Below are positions 42,664-50,750 of a DNA stretch of 64,000 nt, in pieces; within the stretch, counting starts at the first letter, position 1; each line of letters starts with the position of its first letter. Source of the DNA: CAYFQB01 sp964345225. GTDB lineage: Bacteria > Nitrospirota > Thermodesulfovibrionia > Thermodesulfovibrionales > UBA6898. The stretch is from assembly GCA_964345225.1 (NCBI GenBank), contig CAYFQB010000076.1, forward strand, positions 1-64,000, written 5' to 3'. The notes beneath the pieces are model-generated. The model searched no databases. It was not told where the DNA came from and saw nothing but the letters and a program-made list of their open reading frames with translations. Made by a program: the position numbers and the translations under genes.

Positions 42664-43023
42664 ATGAAAAAAGGACATTTAATATTTACAATTGTTTTTT
42701 TACTTATAATAATTGCAGGTTGTACTGAGAAATACGGAGGGGGGGTTGATAAAAATATCCCTACAGTCTCTGTAAAAGATGTTATTATTAATACTTCTTT
42801 AAAAGGTAAAGCAGTTAACCTCGAGGGTAAAATACTCACACAGTGTCAGAGCAAGGGGTGTTGGTTTTTCCTGAAAGATGATACCGGGCATATACTTGTA
42901 GATCTGGACCCAAAAGGATTTACAATCCCTCCGAGAATCGGCAAGAAGGTAAAGGTAACCGGGGTTGTTTCAGAGGAATCAGGTGATATAAGAATAATTG
43001 CGAGCGGTGTTGAAATTTACTGA
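42664..43023 (+). CDS. Lipoprotein with OB-fold-like DUF4920-type domain
   Basis: About 119 residues from the ATG at 42664; an ATG at 42646 adds six residues but makes a poorer signal peptide. The lipobox is IIIAGC. The domain (KAVNLEGKILTQCQSKGCWFFL, GKKVKVTGVVSEESG) has the CxxxGCW motif of DUF4920-like OB-fold proteins. Its stop overlaps the ATG of the permease gene (TGATG), so it is translationally coupled to the ABC transporter and may be its periplasmic accessory. Confidence 0.72.
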   Translation: MKKGHLIFTIVFLLIIIAGCTEKYGGGVDKNIPTVSVKDVIINTSLKGKAVNLEGKILTQCQSKGCWFFLKDDTGHILVDLDPKGFTIPPRIGKKVKVTGVVSEESGDIRIIASGVEIY

Positions 43024-44192
43024 TGTTTTTTTTAAAACTTTCATTCAAAAATCTTCTAAGGCACAGGATAAGAAGTCTTATTACAATGTTTAGTATCTGC
43101 TGTGCTGTTGCTGTTTTATTCTCCTTACTCTCATTTAATAGTGGCTTCAAGAAGGGTCTTGAGAGAGAGATTGAAAGGACAGGTATTGATTTTATGGTTG
43201 TAGATTTAGGATGCCCTTACGAGGTTGCTTCTCTGGTACTGCACGGTGCTGTAATTCCGCAATATCTTGATGAAGATGTAATTGAAAAGCTAAAGGAATT
43301 TGATGAGATTCAAATTGCCTCGCCCATGCTTGTTATGCAGATCGAAAATCTTTCCCAGGCCGAACCAAGACTGGATCTCGTTTATGGATTTGAGATGTCA
43401 GATATTAAGAAAATAAAACCATCCTGGAAAATAAAAGGAAACATACCCATGGGTGAGGATGAGATAATTATAGGCTCTTTGGTAGCAAAAAGTTACAGGC
43501 TCAAAGAAGGAGATGAAGTTATATATTCAAAGAAGAGAGAGATTTTTAAGGTCAGCGGGATACTTGAGAGGACAGCGAGTCAGGATGATGCTGCTGTATA
43601 TATGCCGATTCAGTCACTTCAGAGGTTGGTGAATAAACCGGATGGCATCACTTCAGTCGGAATTAAGTTAAAAGACCCGGGCATGTTCGGTTATATAAGA
43701 GATAAAATTTCTATAAAGATCCCGGGCACACAGATAGTAACAATGGGACAGATAGCGAAGAGTATATCAAGCCTTGCATCATCTGCGAGGGTTATGAGTC
43801 TTTCAATAGCAGTGATAGCAGTTATAATAAGTGTAATTGGTGTTACGAACTCAATACTGATGACTGTATTTGAACGTACACAGGAGATAGGGATGATGAG
43901 GGCTATAGGTGCTTCAAGGGGCGATATATTCCGTATTGGTATAAATGAGACGATAATACTTACTTCTGTAGGAGGAGCCTTTGGAATTTTTATAAGTATT
44001 ATCGGTTCTAAATTTATAGAAGATATTGTTAGAAGTATCACACCGTATGTTCCGGCAGGTGATATGATAGTATTTGATCCGGTTCTTGCAGCATTGATTT
44101 TTATCCTATCGGTACTTTTGGGTATTATTTCTGGACTTTATCCTGCATGGAAGGCATCCCGTGTTAGTCCGGTGGAGGCTTTAAATTGGTAG
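43023..44192 (+). CDS. FtsX/MacB-type ABC transporter permease
   Basis: A 389-residue permease with the four-helix MacB/FtsX layout: helix 1 near SLITMFSICCAVAVLFSLL, a periplasmic domain, and three C-terminal helices including FERTQEIGMMRAIGAS and LYPAWKASRVSPVEALNW. It is a close paralogue of the protein encoded on the other strand at 38742-40010. The gene overlaps the ATPase gene by 7 bases. Substrate unknown; association with a lipoprotein and cytochromes suggests an envelope role. Confidence 0.9.
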   Translation: MFFLKLSFKNLLRHRIRSLITMFSICCAVAVLFSLLSFNSGFKKGLEREIERTGIDFMVVDLGCPYEVASLVLHGAVIPQYLDEDVIEKLKEFDEIQIASPMLVMQIENLSQAEPRLDLVYGFEMSDIKKIKPSWKIKGNIPMGEDEIIIGSLVAKSYRLKEGDEVIYSKKREIFKVSGILERTASQDDAAVYMPIQSLQRLVNKPDGITSVGIKLKDPGMFGYIRDKISIKIPGTQIVTMGQIAKSISSLASSARVMSLSIAVIAVIISVIGVTNSILMTVFERTQEIGMMRAIGASRGDIFRIGINETIILTSVGGAFGIFISIIGSKFIEDIVRSITPYVPAGDMIVFDPVLAALIFILSVLLGIISGLYPAWKASRVSPVEALNW

Positions 44193-44857
44193 AAAAAGTG
44201 CCGATAATAGAACTCGATGGTATTGAGAAGATATACAAACGTGGAGCTGAAGAGATACATGCTTTAAGAGATGTTAATCTCAAGTTTTACAAGGATGAAT
44301 TTATTTCTGTAACCGGCCCGTCAGGCTCTGGCAAGACAACGCTCCTGCATATTTTAGGATGCCTGGACAGACCAACAAAAGGAACGGTAAAGTTTGATGG
44401 TGTTAATGTTGAATCAAAAGATGAGGAGAAACTTGTTAATCTGAGAAGAGAAAAAATTGGCTTTGTTTTTCAGCAATTTTATCTGATACCGGGTCTTAAT
44501 GTTACGGGAAATGTCTCTTTGCCACTGCTTTTTAACAGGAAAGAAGTTGAAAAAGATAAGATTAAATCCCTTATTGAAACAGTAGGTCTCAGTGACAGGA
44601 TAAAACATAAACCAAATCAACTGAGCGGCGGTGAGATGCAGAGAGTCGCCATTGCAAGGGCAATGGTAAATGATCCGGAAATTATTCTTGCTGATGAACC
44701 AACAGGAAATCTTGATACAGAGAATAGTATCAAGATATTTGAACTCCTGAAATCGCTTAACAAAAACGGTCTTACAATAATAGTTGCTACGCATAACCCT
44801 GAAATATCGGCAAATGCAAAGAGGGTTATAAAATTAAAAGACGGCCGGATCGATTAA
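44186..44857 (+). CDS. MacB/LolD-type ABC transporter ATPase
   Basis: A 223-residue ATPase from a TTG start inside the permease 3' end. Walker A is GPSGSGKTT, the Q-loop is FVFQQFYLIPGL, the signature is LSGGEMQRVAIARA, Walker B is IILADEPTGNLD and the H-loop is VATHNPE. It energises the permease encoded just upstream and perhaps its paralogue at 38742-40010. A MITE-like element begins immediately after the stop codon. Confidence 0.93.
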   Translation: MVEKVPIIELDGIEKIYKRGAEEIHALRDVNLKFYKDEFISVTGPSGSGKTTLLHILGCLDRPTKGTVKFDGVNVESKDEEKLVNLRREKIGFVFQQFYLIPGLNVTGNVSLPLLFNRKEVEKDKIKSLIETVGLSDRIKHKPNQLSGGEMQRVAIARAMVNDPEIILADEPTGNLDTENSIKIFELLKSLNKNGLTIIVATHNPEISANAKRVIKLKDGRID

Positions 44858-45184
44858 CCCCAAAAATGCATTTCAGTATGTAAAGAGTTGATGAATTAAT
44901 TAGTTGGACATATTCCTTTCGCTCCCTAGAGGGAAATTTTTACCCGTCTTATGACTCATTCGCTCGAATTTTTACCCCTAAAAGAAACTCATCCTTTCCA
45001 CGGGGTAAAAACTCCCCCGTATACGGGTTACTCCGTTTTACGGGGTCAGACAGTAAAAATTCGTCCCGACTCATCGGGATCGCTTATTTCGCCATGACGG
45101 GTGCCAAAAATTTCACTATGTCCGCTCAAGAAACATGCGCAACTATACAACATGTATACCTGCTTCAAACGCGTTTTTTGTGTT
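44858..45184. mobile_element. MITE-like element with terminal inverted repeats (copy 2)
   Basis: About 326 bases, starting directly after the ATPase stop codon, and nearly identical to 14939-15263 in the same orientation. Shared blocks include TAGTTGGACATATTCC, TCGCTCCCTAGAGGG, CTCCCCCGTATACGGG, CGTCCCGACT and CATGTATACCTGCT. Its ends (CCCCAAAAATGCATTTCAG and AAACGCGTTTTTTG) are inverted. It encodes no protein. Confidence 0.65.
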
Positions 45185-45224
45185 GAGTCTGCTTTCCAGA
45201 ATCATTTATTTTGATGGGAAGCGA

Positions 45225-45275
45225 CCCTAATCCCTAAATCCCTAAATTCCTAAATCCCTGAATCCCTAAATTTTT
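45225..45275. repeat. CCTAAATC short tandem repeat
   Basis: Five to six imperfect units of TCCCTAAAT/TCCTAAAT (45228-45270) in the gap before the convergent radical SAM gene. The rest of 45185-45325 is AT-rich with nothing recognisable. Confidence 0.6.
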
Positions 45276-45325
45276 TAATTCATTAATTCCTATGTGCTTT
45301 GCATTTTGACATGGAGATGCAAATA

Positions 45326-46405
45326 TCAGAGCTGAATATATTCTTTCAGAAGTACAGGATAAAGTCTTGGATTAAAAAGGATATTCGTCATAAAATAGCA
45401 CTCGTGAGTGCAGTAGCATTGATTGTTAATTATAGAATTGATAACTTTTCCGGCTTTTTTCGTGTGGATGATCTTTCCCATGTCATAGTTATAATCTCTA
45501 ACATTACCTAAACTTTCTGTAAGAATCTCACATGGGTAGACATCACCGTTCTCTGTTAGGACTAGATTTAATCTGCCTGCATAACAGGGAATAAGCCTTT
45601 TCTGTTCGAGCATGGTCTGATGTATCAGTCGGCGCTGTATTATGTCTTGTACGGCTTTTATGCGCGCACCCTTGAAGCGATAGACATTTGAAATTTTATT
45701 CTTAAGATTTTTCTCAAGTCTCTCTATTGCGTAATGATACTTATTATTATCCACTTCTTTATAACTCTCGTCTGACAGGTTTCCCCGTATAAGCGAGATA
45801 GTATGTGTCTTTATATTCTTTAAACTGCTTACGAAATCAATTAAGCCGTCCATTTCGTCCTGGTTTTTAGAACAGAATACTGTATTTATCCCAAGTTCAA
45901 AATTGGGATACTTGTCAAGGAACTCACCGAGCAAATGATAAGACTGCATGACCCTATCAAAATTTCCCGGTGTGTTTCGGAGTGTATCGTGAGCTTCATT
46001 CAGACCGTCAAGAGAGAGCTTTACTGCAATTAGACTGTTTTTGCAGTGTTTGAGTATACGCTCAGTTCTGTCTTTTATAAAGTCGGGCAGGAGTCCGTTA
46101 GTAGGATAGAGCATAATAGACGGTTTATTGTTCTTGTAAAAAACCTCGCTGATTTCGACAAGGTCAGTTCTGAGAAAGATTTCACCGCCGGAAAAGGCCA
46201 GCCAGAGCAGATTGCCCATAGATGAAGATATCCTTGAGATTTCATCAAAGGATAATTCCTCAGTTTTATCAATTGTGTTGTCTGTACTTTCTAAATAGAA
46301 ACAGAAAGGGCATTTTGAGTTGCACCTTCTGGTTACGAAAAAAGTAAGATGTATGGGTCTTGTTTTCCTGAAGACAGAATCTATATGCCTGAATACAGTA
46401 TACAT
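45326..46405 (-). CDS. Radical SAM/SPASM-like protein linked to a glycosyltransferase
   Basis: A 359-residue radical SAM protein. The cluster motif is CNSKCPFC near residue 30, with LAFSGGEIFLR and AVKLSLDGLNEAHD following. The C-terminal cysteines (PCYAGRLN, VYPCEIL, CYCTHECYFM) form a SPASM-like auxiliary site. It overlaps the GT2 gene by one base, so the two are translated together. Genes of this type are often found among surface-glycan or lipid genes, but the substrate is unknown. I found no Cys-rich peptide gene adjacent. Confidence 0.83.
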   Translation of the reverse strand: MYTVFRHIDSVFRKTRPIHLTFFVTRRCNSKCPFCFYLESTDNTIDKTEELSFDEISRISSSMGNLLWLAFSGGEIFLRTDLVEISEVFYKNNKPSIMLYPTNGLLPDFIKDRTERILKHCKNSLIAVKLSLDGLNEAHDTLRNTPGNFDRVMQSYHLLGEFLDKYPNFELGINTVFCSKNQDEMDGLIDFVSSLKNIKTHTISLIRGNLSDESYKEVDNNKYHYAIERLEKNLKNKISNVYRFKGARIKAVQDIIQRRLIHQTMLEQKRLIPCYAGRLNLVLTENGDVYPCEILTESLGNVRDYNYDMGKIIHTKKAGKVINSIINNQCYCTHECYFMTNILFNPRLYPVLLKEYIQL

Positions 46406-47403
46406 TAAATAATCCTGTGTTTAATTTTATAACTCCAGATATATTTCAGAATCCCTGAAAAAGACCCTGCTCCGACTCCGATAGGATATACTAAAGTATA
46501 GTAAAGTGTAGCAAGTATAGCGAATAAGAACCCTTTTGACTTATAGAATGATTTAATCAGCCTTCTGTTTAACAGTAGACTGAAGGAAAATATTAATGGT
46601 ATCGGCACTAAAAGGCCTGTATCTTTAAAATACAGAGAGAGCATTATTAATAATGTGTTTAAGAAAAAAGCAGAAACGTTGATCTTGAGTTCAACAGAGG
46701 CTGTACCTGAGTCCTTAAGCAAATCCTTGTTCATTAAGGAGTAAACAGTCCAATACATCGATTTTCTGAATGCATTTCTCAGTGATTTCAGAAGGGTAAA
46801 ATTGAATATGTGCTGGACTAATATATCGGGATTCATTTTAAGTTTATAGCCTGACCTTCTGAGCCTGTGGCTAAATTCCACATCTTCAAGGATTGGCAGA
46901 AAATTCTCGGAAAACCCGCCGCTTATATTGAAAACGCCCTTATCAATGATCATGGCATGTGATGCTATATAATCGGGTTCTTCCTTTTTTGTTTCAGAGT
47001 AGTTTATGAAGATTGACTGGAAGGTGCCGAAAAAATCATCATCATAAGGGGTCATGGTATAAGTGCCGCCAATAATTATGTTTTTATCTCCGGAAGAGGC
47101 TTTATCGGCCAGGGAGAGCGTATCTTTTTGCAGGATGCAGTCGGCGTCAATGAAGAAAAGGATGTTACCGCTGCTGTTTTGTACTCCTGTATTTCTTGCC
47201 CTTGATGTACCTGAGTGTTTATCTAAACGGATGAGTTTGCATGGAAATTTCTTTATTATCTCTACCGAGCTGTCAGTTGAACAGTCATCAACAACTATGA
47301 TCTCGAAATTATTATGATTTGCGGAAAATGCCGCTTCAAGACATTTCCCGATAGTAGAACTCCCGTTGCGGTTTGGGATAATTACAGAGATTCGGTTATT
47401 CAT
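46405..47403 (-). CDS. GT2-family glycosyltransferase, membrane-anchored
   Basis: A 332-residue GT-A glycosyltransferase. The N-terminal SVIIPNRNGSSTIGKCL and IIVVDDCSTDSS bind the nucleotide sugar, FFIDADCIL is the DxD-type metal motif, and LEDVEFSHRLRRSGY is the acceptor-side motif. Two to three C-terminal hydrophobic segments (residues about 240-320) anchor it in the inner membrane. It is upstream of, and coupled to, the radical SAM gene. It probably builds a surface glycan or glycolipid. Confidence 0.88.
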   Translation of the reverse strand: MNNRISVIIPNRNGSSTIGKCLEAAFSANHNNFEIIVVDDCSTDSSVEIIKKFPCKLIRLDKHSGTSRARNTGVQNSSGNILFFIDADCILQKDTLSLADKASSGDKNIIIGGTYTMTPYDDDFFGTFQSIFINYSETKKEEPDYIASHAMIIDKGVFNISGGFSENFLPILEDVEFSHRLRRSGYKLKMNPDILVQHIFNFTLLKSLRNAFRKSMYWTVYSLMNKDLLKDSGTASVELKINVSAFFLNTLLIMLSLYFKDTGLLVPIPLIFSFSLLLNRRLIKSFYKSKGFLFAILATLYYTLVYPIGVGAGSFSGILKYIWSYKIKHRII

Positions 47404-47716
47404 GATTTTACCCCGTTAGAAAGCTCCGCTGCCTGTCTGCCGTCAGGCAGGCTTGCCCCGTAAGAGACCAGAGGTCTTTCGGGGCTTGCAGCGGGGATAA
47501 AAATAAATTCCTTTATTTCAAACACGAAATTTAATACCCTTTGTGATCATTCCCGTTAGAAGGAGAGGGTCTTCTAACGGGATTTACTATTATGAAATAA
47601 AAGAGGTGTTATATTCCAATCGAAAATTGTGCTATCGTCAGCCTCGCCTGATTGGAAGATAACAAGATTTTGGTATGTAGAAAGGATAATCTAAGAACCG
47701 CACCTTTTATCTTTTC
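47404..47716. repeat. CCCCGTTAGAA palindrome cluster
   Basis: ACCCCGTTAGAAAGC with GCTTGCAGCGGGG (47410-47500) encloses a CTGCCGTCAGGCAGGC hairpin and the complementary pair GCCCCGTAAGAGACC/GGTCTTTCGGGGC. A second unit, CCCGTTAGAAGG with CTTCTAACGGG, lies at 47551-47583. The first part matches 15271-15320 and, inverted, 26050-26160. From 47590 to 47716 nothing further is seen. Confidence 0.6.
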
Positions 47717-48022
47717 TTAAATGATAATAAATTCTAAACCTGTAATATATCCTTTATCTGTTTTTTTCTGCCAGATAACCTCTGCAGAGGCTTTTATTTT
47801 CACAGGTTCATTACCGGGTACATCAAAATCTAGCTCAAGAATTGTGCCTCGTGGCAAATCTTTGTCAACAACAATACACAATCCACCGTCGCTTAAATCC
47901 TTTGTCTCTCCTGCCCCTGCCTCGGGCATCAATATTTTATAACTCACGTTTGTAAAAACCTGTTTACGAGGAAACTTGCGTCTATCTCCTGTCTCCTGAC
48001 CATTTTTTATAAAATTATTCAT
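47717..48022 (-). CDS. PilZ-domain protein
   Basis: A 101-residue single PilZ domain. The c-di-GMP-binding RxxxR motif appears in DRRKFPRKQ (residues about 13-21) and the second motif in DLSDGGLCI, equivalent to D/NxSxxG. It should be a cytoplasmic c-di-GMP receptor. A good ribosome binding site (AGGAGGT) precedes it. It is monocistronic. The HD-GYP gene at the right edge of the window is a possible source of c-di-GMP turnover. Confidence 0.88.
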   Translation of the reverse strand: MNNFIKNGQETGDRRKFPRKQVFTNVSYKILMPEAGAGETKDLSDGGLCIVVDKDLPRGTILELDFDVPGNEPVKIKASAEVIWQKKTDKGYITGLEFIII

Positions 48023-48441
48023 AATACCTCCTGCCGAATGTTAATTAAATCTAAACATTGTAAAGCTCAAGCACATATCTTACACAAATAAAATAAGTAT
48101 CGTATATCTTGAATATTAGTGCAACTATTTTTGATGATTTTAATTAGACCTTGAAAAAATAAAGGTCAGCTAGCAAAATTTATTTAAATTTTCTAAATCA
48201 AAGATCTTATATTCTTAAATCAAAATTCAAGTCCTGACACTATCCATTAACTCCTATTTATTCAGATGCTACTATTCCTGCTATTCATTATTCGTACTTT
48301 TTTAATGGAGCATTAGACTGTTTGACACAGGAAGAAATTCTTGTCCAATGATATAATTAGGAGAAATAAGAAAAGACAGTATCAAGTGAGATATCTCTTT
48401 TTTTTAGTTCTTAGTTATAACATTTGGCTATAAAGATTTAA
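48023..48441. other. Intergenic gap without recognised gene
   Basis: This 419-base AT-rich gap separates divergent genes (PilZ and a DsrE-like protein). TATAAT occurs at about 48352 and TTGACA at about 48323, but their spacing (about 24 bases) is too long for a standard promoter. I saw no repeat family member and no small gene with a ribosome binding site. Confidence 0.4.
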
Positions 48442-48714
48442 ATGACCAGGAAGAAGATTGCATTAATCGTCAGGGACAGACAGGCTGAGGCACTGAGAGT
48501 TGCTGTCGGGCTTACACTTGCCGATGACGAAGTAAATGTTTTTATATTGGACTCTAAGTTAGAGGATGATGAGAAGATAGCGCTTAACCTGGAAGCTCTT
48601 AGGGACCTTAAAGTAAAGATTTATACCAATAATCCTGAAAATAACTTCGAAATAATGAGTACAGAAGAGATAGCACGTGCATTGGTTAATTACGATACCG
48701 TGATTCCTTATTAA
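48442..48714 (+). CDS. DsrE-family-like small protein
   Basis: A 90-residue protein with a DsrE-like order of strands and helices: KKIALIVRDRQAEALRVAVGLTLADDEVNVFIL at the N-terminus and EEIARALVNYDTVIPY at the end. It contains no cysteine, so it cannot transfer sulfur itself. The C-terminus resembles the short protein at 29536 (YDRVISW). It may be a structural subunit of a DsrEFH-like complex, though no partners are adjacent. Confidence 0.55.
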   Translation: MTRKKIALIVRDRQAEALRVAVGLTLADDEVNVFILDSKLEDDEKIALNLEALRDLKVKIYTNNPENNFEIMSTEEIARALVNYDTVIPY

Positions 48715-48766
48715 TACTACAGGATGTCATGTCGTTATATATAAGAAGAAAGTTTATTAAGGAAAT

Positions 48767-49558
48767 TTAAGAGCTGTAAAATTCTTCTCTTCTGTCTCCA
48801 AATATATTGTTGAAAGGGTTAAGATTTTTATTCCTCGCATCATAGATATTGATTTCAGCTTGAGCAAATTCTTCCCTGTCTAATGATGCACGGAAGAGGA
48901 TTTTACCATCAGGAGAGACTATTTCACTTGATCCTATGAATTCTAAAGCGCCTTTATTGCCTCTATTCTCCCTGCCGGTTCTGTTTGCGGTAACAGCAAA
49001 GACCCTGTTTTCTATGCATCTTGTTGTCATCGCATCAGGGCAGTAGGGCAGAACGAGATTAGCAGGATGAGCAATGATATCTGCCCCCTTTAAAGCAAGT
49101 GTTCTAACAGACTCAGGAAAGAACCAGTCAAAACATATCATTATGCCTATATTGCCAATGGGTGTATTCCATACACGAAACCCTGTATCACCAGGTGAAA
49201 ACCACTGCTTCTCTTCTAAAAAAAGGTGTGTCTTCCTGTATATTCCAAGGAATCCATCGGGACCTGTTAAGAAAGCCGAATTGTAAAGTAAATCACCATC
49301 GCGTTCAGCTATGCTGGCAACTATATACATATTCTTCTCTTTTGATAACTCAATAAGCTTTTGTGTTGTATATCCGGATGGAATTTCTTCAGATAGTCCT
49401 TTTAGTTCATCCTTTGAAATGAACTGGTACCCTGTAGTGAAGAGTTCCGGTAGCACAACGAGGTCAGTTTTTTTAGACACTATTTTTTGAATAACATTAT
49501 CGACGTTATGCTTTATATCCCCGAACACAGGATTAAACTGCAAAAAACCTGCTATCAT
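48767..49558 (-). CDS. Nitrilase-superfamily carbon-nitrogen hydrolase
   Basis: A 263-residue member of the nitrilase superfamily. The catalytic triad is complete: E38 in VVLPELF, K109 in IYRKTHLF and C142 in IMICFDWFF. Probable reactions are amide or omega-amide hydrolysis; the exact branch cannot be read. It lies 12 bases downstream of the Cys-rich exported protein on the same strand, so the two may be co-transcribed. Confidence 0.88.
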   Translation of the reverse strand: MIAGFLQFNPVFGDIKHNVDNVIQKIVSKKTDLVVLPELFTTGYQFISKDELKGLSEEIPSGYTTQKLIELSKEKNMYIVASIAERDGDLLYNSAFLTGPDGFLGIYRKTHLFLEEKQWFSPGDTGFRVWNTPIGNIGIMICFDWFFPESVRTLALKGADIIAHPANLVLPYCPDAMTTRCIENRVFAVTANRTGRENRGNKGALEFIGSSEIVSPDGKILFRASLDREEFAQAEINIYDARNKNLNPFNNIFGDRREEFYSS

Positions 49559-49570
49559 ATTTAAGTATCC

Positions 49571-50005
49571 TTATTCCAATTTCTCTAACTCTTTCCCGCA
49601 AAAGCATCTGCTGGGTTTTTCCGATATAATATTACAGCAGCTGCATACGTATTTCCCGGAAAGGTCAATTACACTTACCTGATTTCCGCAACTGCATTTT
49701 GTCAGATCCTCGGAATCCAGTTTGCAAGAGCATTCTGCTCCGCAGCGACAGAAGTAACCTTTATTGCCATCAATTTTTAGAAGGCGCGCTGGAACTAGTT
49801 CTCTGCCGCATATACATTTGCCAGGTTGTTTTGATAGGGTATTACAGTTACAGTCATTACAGCTGCATACATACCAACTATCCTGGAGCATTTCTTCCTG
49901 CTGCATGCCTTTGTGATGCGTTCCCATCATTTCTTCGCCATTTACTGTGAAGGCAAAGACAGCTATTATTGATATGATTAATAGAATAGATAGCGCAAGT
50001 CTCAT
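49571..50005 (-). CDS. Exported 17-cysteine protein with three metal-site-like repeats
   Basis: About 144 residues from the ATG at 50005 (GAAGGTGGA upstream; a GTG at 50014 is also in frame). A signal peptide (LALSILLIISIIAVFAF) is followed by a His/Met linker (MMGTHHKGM). Then come three similar blocks of the form YVCSCNDCNCN...KCICGREL, FCRCGAECSC...KCSCGNQV and VCSCCN...RCFCGKEL. The cysteines suggest three zinc-ribbon-like or Fe-S/copper-binding units outside the cytoplasm. No family recognised; metal storage or delivery is a guess. Confidence 0.65.
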   Translation of the reverse strand: MRLALSILLIISIIAVFAFTVNGEEMMGTHHKGMQQEEMLQDSWYVCSCNDCNCNTLSKQPGKCICGRELVPARLLKIDGNKGYFCRCGAECSCKLDSEDLTKCSCGNQVSVIDLSGKYVCSCCNIISEKPSRCFCGKELEKLE

Positions 50006-50078
50006 TTCATCCACCTTCTAAAGTTAATTATTTTGAAGCAGCATTTTATCGCAATAATAATTCTCAGATTTTTCCGGA

Positions 50079-50750
50079 TTATACAAACATGCCATCAGCC
50101 ATTTCGAGTATCCTGTGGCAGCGGTTTGAGATTTCCCTGTTATGTGTGACGATTACAAATGTTATCCTTTTTCTTTTATTCAGATCGATAAGAAGCTCAA
50201 AGAGTTCATTGCCTGTTGAGGTGTCAAGATTACCTGTTGGCTCGTCTGCAAGAACTACTCTGGGATTCTGTATGAGTGCCCTTGCAACTGCAACGCGCTG
50301 CTGTTCTCCTCCTGATAGTTCACCAGGCCTGTGTTTCAACCTTCCTGAAAGACCGAGTTCCTCGAGAAGAACCTCTGCATTTTTTTCTATTAAATTGAAA
50401 GGTCTGCCGCTGATAAGTCCAGGGAGCATGATATTTTCCAATGAGTTGAATTCAGGAAGAAGGTGATGGAACTGGAATACAAATCCGACACTTGAATTTC
50501 TAAAATGTGCAAGGGAATTTTCATCCATTGAGGCTATGTCATCTCCTCCAAACAATACCTTCCCTGAAGTCGGTTTATCAAGTGTACCAAGAATATGAAG
50601 AAGTGTGCTCTTGCCAGCACCTGATGCACCTATAATTCCTACCATTTCTCCCTCATATATGGAAAGATTTACACCTTTTAAAACCCTTAGCTCACCTGCC
50701 TCGGTATTGAAGGATTTTCTGATATCTATGGCCTCAATGAGTTTATTCAT
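50079..50750 (-). CDS. lolD: LolD-type ABC transporter ATPase
   Basis: A 223-residue ATPase with Walker A GASGAGKST, Q-loop FVFQFHHLLPEF, signature LSGGEQQRVAVARA, Walker B VVLADEPTGNLD and H-loop VTHNREISN. The FHHLLPEF segment is typical of LolD, which powers release of outer-membrane lipoproteins from the inner membrane to LolA. It overlaps the permease gene by 8 bases. A single LolC/E-type permease is present, so a homodimer is expected. Confidence 0.9.
   Translation of the reverse strand: MNKLIEAIDIRKSFNTEAGELRVLKGVNLSIYEGEMVGIIGASGAGKSTLLHILGTLDKPTSGKVLFGGDDIASMDENSLAHFRNSSVGFVFQFHHLLPEFNSLENIMLPGLISGRPFNLIEKNAEVLLEELGLSGRLKHRPGELSGGEQQRVAVARALIQNPRVVLADEPTGNLDTSTGNELFELLIDLNKRKRITFVIVTHNREISNRCHRILEMADGMFV

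Noticed and set aside
45225..45275. CCCTAAAT tandem repeats as a CRISPR or telomere-like array
   Set aside because: Units are 8-9 bases with no unique spacers; a simple tandem repeat.
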